Notes under the pieces: model-generated
What the model was told of the DNA's origin: nothing
The model's database searches: none
The model's input: the letters and a program-made list of their open reading frames with translations, nothing else
Assembly (NCBI GenBank): GCA_946405645.1
Contig: CAMJHW010000001.1
Span: 1-46,594, forward strand
DNA: 46,594 bases
Source of the DNA: an uncultured Bacteroidales bacterium
GTDB taxonomy: Bacteria > Bacteroidota > Bacteroidia > Bacteroidales > UBA932
Direction: 5' to 3'
Made by a program: the position numbers and the translations under genes
Part shown: positions 43,847 through 46,594 of the stretch, in pieces
Layout: each line of letters starts with the position of its first letter
How positions within the stretch are numbered: the stretch's first letter is position 1

Positions 43847-45037
43847 ATGGAAGACTCTTGGGATATGGCGGCGGTATCGCTGCCGTTCACGGCCGGGGTG
43901 GCCGCCGGCGCCGCCGTCGAAGCGGCGTTGGCCGGTGGCGGTCCGGCCGGCTTGCCATCATCCGGCGCCCTTCGCAGCATTGCAGACAGTTTTCCCGGTC
44001 CGATGACTGCCGGCTTCATCGCAGGGGCGGCGTTGCTGGCCGCGGCCGGTCTGCTGTACACCATATTCCGCTGCCGGACCGATTCCCTCCCCTATTTACT
44101 GCTTTTCTTCCTGGCCGGACTGTTCTGCTGCCTGTCGGCGGGGGCGCTGCCGCGGCCGGAGGCGGGCCCCGCCGGCCGGATGGCCGCAGGGGCCCTCGCC
44201 GGCCTTCGCCGGCTCATCGCCTCCATTCCCTTCGGCCACGACAGCACGGGGTCGCTGGTCAGCGCATTGCTGACCGGCGACCGCAGCGGCCTCACTCCGA
44301 AACAGACTGCCGCTTTCCGCGGCAGCGGCGCCTCCCACATCCTCGCCCTCAGCGGCCTCCACTTGGGAGTCATCTACTTGATTGTCAGCCGGGTTCTGTC
44401 AGTCATCGGCAACACTCCCGTTCTTCGACGCTTCCGAAGTTTCCTCATAGTGCTGCTTTCCGGATTCTATACCGTCGGCACCGGAGCCAGCCCTTCCATA
44501 GTCCGCGCCTTCCTGTTCATCCTGATACGTGAGACCTGCTCCATTTTCCCTGAACGTCATACTAGTCCGGTCCGAATCCTTATGACGGCACTAACCCTTC
44601 AGCTCGCATTCCGGCCTGACGTCATCACCACCCTCGGATTCCAGTTGTCCTACCTCGCTATGACCGGCATCACCGTCCTCTATCCCCGCCTCTCCGCCTG
44701 GTATCCCTCCGCCCCATCTCCCGATTCCCCATCGATTTGGTCGAGCTTGATCGACCCGCTTTTCTGCCGGATTTGGCAGGCCGCAGCCCTGACCGTATCA
44801 TGCCAGGTCTTCACTGCGCCGCTTGTGTGGATCCGCTTCCACACTTTCCCAAGATTCTTTCTCATCACGAACCTCCTGGCACTTCCGCTCACATCCTCCT
44901 TGATGGCTTCAGCAGTCACCTCCATCATCCTTCAGGGTTTAGGCGCCTCCCCTGCCGCAACCCACATTTTCGCCTCCCTCACCGACTTCCTCGCCCAAGC
45001 CCTCCTCTTCACCCTCGATGTCATCAGCTCCCTCTGA
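43847..45037 (+). CDS. Short ComEC/Rec2-like membrane protein
   Basis: Contains the ComEC/Rec2 competence domain of the inner-membrane DNA channel. The diagnostic segment is GSGASHILALSGLHLGVIYL (about residues 163-182), preceded by ALLTGDRSGLTP and followed by TVGTGASPSIVRAF and LGFQLSYLAMTGI. At 396 aa it is much shorter than full ComEC (about 650-800 aa): the N-terminal DUF4131/OB part is reduced to two or three hydrophobic segments and the C-terminal metallo-beta-lactamase-type domain is absent. The frame is intact. Alternatives for the start are the ATGs at 43847 and 43865; no good promoter is seen. It may be a DNA-uptake channel needing a separate hydrolase, or a degenerate copy. The 51-bp repeats begin 33 bp after its stop. 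Confidence 0.78.
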   Translation: MEDSWDMAAVSLPFTAGVAAGAAVEAALAGGGPAGLPSSGALRSIADSFPGPMTAGFIAGAALLAAAGLLYTIFRCRTDSLPYLLLFFLAGLFCCLSAGALPRPEAGPAGRMAAGALAGLRRLIASIPFGHDSTGSLVSALLTGDRSGLTPKQTAAFRGSGASHILALSGLHLGVIYLIVSRVLSVIGNTPVLRRFRSFLIVLLSGFYTVGTGASPSIVRAFLFILIRETCSIFPERHTSPVRILMTALTLQLAFRPDVITTLGFQLSYLAMTGITVLYPRLSAWYPSAPSPDSPSIWSSLIDPLFCRIWQAAALTVSCQVFTAPLVWIRFHTFPRFFLITNLLALPLTSSLMASAVTSIILQGLGASPAATHIFASLTDFLAQALLFTLDVISSL

Positions 45038-45070
45038 CCCTTTCCATATTCTTTCATCTTGCCCCCTATC

Positions 45071-45450
45071 GGGCCTATTTGTGCGGAAAACTGGCCCAAA
45101 CCCGCACGAATGAGGCAATCCGGGCCCATCTGTGCGGGAAACGGGCCCAAACACGCACGGACAAGGCGATCTCGGCCCGTTTGTGCAGGAAACTGGCCCA
45201 AACCCGCACGAATGAGGCAATCCGGGCCCATCTGTGCGGAAAACAGGCCCAAACACGCACGGACAAGGCGATCTCGGCCCGTTTGTGCGGAAAACGGGCC
45301 CAAACACGCACCGACGAGGCTATCCCGGCCCGTTTGTGCGGAAAACGGGCCCAAACTCGCACCGACGAGGCGATCTCGGCCCGTTTGTGCGAGAAACAGG
45401 CCCAAACCCGCACCGACGAGGCTATCCCGGCCCGTTTGTGCGGAAATCTG
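45071..45450. repeat. 51-bp tandem repeat array, class A (about 7.5 copies)
   Basis: Seven full units of exactly 51 bp start at 45071, 45122, 45173, 45224, 45275, 45326 and 45377, followed by a hybrid unit from 45428 whose first 23 bp are class A. Each has the frame GGCCC-TTTGTGC-AAAC-GGCCCAAAC-CGCAC-GAGGC. Units alternate in their 3' ends (AATCC or TATCC versus GATCT), giving a 102-bp higher-order period. GGCCCGTTT and AAACGGGCC within the central units can form a 9-bp hairpin with a 7-nt loop, but mismatches in other units are not compensated. All reading frames are open because 51 is divisible by three and stop codons are absent; variable columns fall in all three codon positions, so coding is not favoured. 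Confidence 0.92.
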
Positions 45451-45690
45451 GCCCGGGAAGGAGGGAACGAGCAGTTCTGGGCCTGAAAACGGCAGAAAAA
45501 AGCCCGGGAAGGAGGGAAAGGGCCTCGGCAGGCCCGAAAACGGCAGAAACAGGCCAAGGAGGGAGAGAAAGGGCAACGCCAGGCCCAAAAACGACAAAAA
45601 CGGGCCCGGGAAGGAGGGAACGAGCTGCACCTGGCCTAAAAACGACGGAAACGGGCCCGGGAAGGGAGAAAAAAGGCAAATGAGGAGAGG
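45451..45690. repeat. 51-bp tandem repeat array, class B (about 4.7 copies)
   Basis: Units start at 45451, 45502, 45553 and 45604, each exactly 51 bp, with a partial unit from 45655. The consensus begins GCCCGGGAAGGAGGGAA and contains GGCC near the middle and an AAAACG segment near the end. Sequence differs from class A, but the architecture is the same: GGGCCC, then 25 bp, then a second GGCC, and the same 51-bp period in phase with the first array through a hybrid unit at 45428-45478. The two arrays are probably one diverged tandem system. It is purine-rich on the plus strand. Confidence 0.9.
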
Positions 45691-45764
45691 GAAAAGCGGA
45701 AGGGACCTTGAGGGTCTACAAAAGGGCGAGCAAAGAAGGAGCGAAGCCGGCGAATGAGCGGAAG

Positions 45765-45818
45765 AAGGACTAACGAAGGAAGGGCTAAGGAAGGGCTAAC
45801 GGAGGACTAGCGAAGGGT
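45765..45818. repeat. Short degenerate repeats upstream of the apbE stop
   Basis: Four degenerate copies of a roughly 13-bp purine-rich motif (AGGACTAACG, AGGGCTAAGG, AGGGCTAACG, AGGACTAGCG) run between the 51-bp arrays and the end of apbE. No gene is seen from 45691 to 45806. Confidence 0.55.
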
Positions 45819-46594
45819 GAAGCCGGGAGAGGCCCACTCGAGCATGGTGCCATCGGCGTCGCGGATGAGGTAGCCCTCGAGGTCAGGGCGGGACTCGATA
45901 AAGGCGCGGGCCTCATCGAAACCGATGACCATACAATAGGTGGCGTAGGCGTCGGCAGCGGCAGCGGTCGATGCGACGATGGTGGCGCTCAACAGCGAAT
46001 GCTCGACCGGATATCCGGTGCGGGGGTCGATGGTGTGGGCGTACTTGCGGCCGTCACGGACATAGAACTTGCGGTAGTTGCCGGAAGTGACGATGCCGCA
46101 GGATCGGCCACCGGAAAGCCAGATGCCGTCAAGGTCGGCGCCGGGCGTCTCGTTGCCGTCCACCGGACGGTCGACGCCTATGGTCCAATCCCGACCGGCG
46201 GGATTGAGCCCGGCGCAATAGATCTCGCCGATGTCCACCAGCATATCGGTCACGCCGATGGAGTGGAGGTAACCGGCCACCAGGTCGCAGGTATAACCTT
46301 GCGCTATCGCATTGAAGTTCAGCAGTGCAGGGGCTGGATCCTGAGGGGAATCAATGGTGAATCCGGAGGGGGAAAGTGAAGAGAGCCGATCAAGGGTGGA
46401 ACCGGAGGAGAGAGACGAGGTGAGGGAGGATCCGGAGGAGGAAACCAAGGAGCGGTAGTCGGCAGGTACTCCGGGAGCGATGGCCGGACGAAGGCGCGAC
46501 ATGCCGCAGGCTGCAAGCGTCTCAAGGACCTTGTCGCCGGAAGGCAGGGAGTCTGTAGAGAACCCGAAACCCCAGATGTCGAACAAGGGGCCGG
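45807..46594 (-). CDS. apbE: FAD:protein FMN transferase ApbE, 5' end outside the window
   Basis: Attaches FMN covalently to Thr residues of Rnf/Nqr-type subunits, in the periplasm. The frame is open to the window edge, starting within GPLFDIWGFGF, a family motif. The usual ~330-350 aa length implies that about 70-90 N-terminal residues are missing here. Visible parts are LLNFNAIAQGYTCDLVAGYL (flavin site), YAHTIDPRTGYPVEHSLLSA, and TAAAADAYATYCMVIG, which carries the Mg-binding Asp and Thr. Two oddities: the conserved IGGE reads DIGEIYC, lacking one Gly, and a Ser/Gly/Leu-rich insert of about 35 residues (encoded around 46340-46450) looks like an internal triplication. Both are seen directly; their effect is unknown. 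Confidence 0.85.
   Translation of the reverse strand, partial: GPLFDIWGFGFSTDSLPSGDKVLETLAACGMSRLRPAIAPGVPADYRSLVSSSGSSLTSSLSSGSTLDRLSSLSPSGFTIDSPQDPAPALLNFNAIAQGYTCDLVAGYLHSIGVTDMLVDIGEIYCAGLNPAGRDWTIGVDRPVDGNETPGADLDGIWLSGGRSCGIVTSGNYRKFYVRDGRKYAHTIDPRTGYPVEHSLLSATIVASTAAAADAYATYCMVIGFDEARAFIESRPDLEGYLIRDADGTMLEWASPGFTLR

Noticed and set aside
45071..45690. CRISPR array
   Set aside because: Units are contiguous 51-bp copies without unique spacers, and no cas genes are near.
45059..45757. Possible 232-aa repeat protein across the 51-bp arrays
   Set aside because: Frames are open on both strands, variation is spread over all codon positions, and there is no start with supporting signals. 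A coding role is not excluded but not supported.

Overview
This is a 46.6 kb stretch of a Bacteroidales chromosome, GC-rich for that order. The evidence is a SusC/SusD pair, a one-piece hybrid two-component regulator, promoters of the Bacteroidetes type (TTG about 19-22 bp upstream of TAnnTTTG), and an arginine pathway of the Bacteroidetes succinyl-intermediate type. The genus is not identifiable from sequence alone; an uncultured gut or rumen lineage is an inference. No rRNA, tRNA, CRISPR array or phage was found.

Layout. (1) 1-1866: tcdA (tRNA t6A cyclase), then a solitary, AT-richer REP-type Y1 transposase. (2) 2011-21261: a polysaccharide utilisation locus. It holds an HTCS-type regulator with no ATPase domain and Gln in place of the phospho-accepting His, a divergent susC-susD pair ending in a strong terminator, and exported GH2, GH3, GH67 (alpha-glucuronidase) and SGNH-esterase enzymes. 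The content points to glucuronoxylan oligosaccharides; no endoxylanase lies in the window. A CoA-transferase gene and mazG sit inside the locus. (3) 21263-33032: a co-directional arginine cluster transcribed leftward, carB-argR-[GNAT::argG]-argC-argD-argF'-argB-argE'-argH, with overlaps or very short gaps after argR. Upstream of carB is a recognisable promoter overlapped by two ARG-box-like sites exactly 21 bp apart. The presumed first enzyme of the pathway (GNAT succinyltransferase) is fused to argininosuccinate synthase. (4) 33153-36524: cstA, then a leftward unit of an unknown membrane-anchored protein, a DUF3822 protein and rsmD. (5) 36624-42549: a rightward run nrnA-like, two FKBP lipoproteins, a MATE exporter, a cytidylate-kinase-like protein and a serine hydrolase. 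(6) 42553-46594: ackA, a short ComEC-like protein, about 620 bp of 51-bp tandem repeats in two sequence classes, and the 3' part of an apbE gene running off the window.

How the genes work together. The regulator probably controls susC-susD through the roughly 250-bp divergent region, which carries a perfect 16-bp palindrome and a second inverted repeat touching the -7 box. The SusCD pair would import oligosaccharides, and GH67, GH3, GH2 and the esterase would remove glucuronic acid, xylose, other sugars and acyl groups. In the arginine cluster, succinylglutamate would be made by the GNAT part, processed by ArgB, ArgC and ArgD, carbamoylated by ArgF' using carbamoyl phosphate from CarB (carA is not in the window), desuccinylated by ArgE', and finished by ArgG and ArgH, with ArgR as repressor.

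Most interesting items: the kinase-less HTCS, the GNAT::ArgG fusion, the 21-bp-spaced ARG boxes over the carB promoter, Ser90 in the transcarbamylase, and the bipartite 51-bp repeat array.
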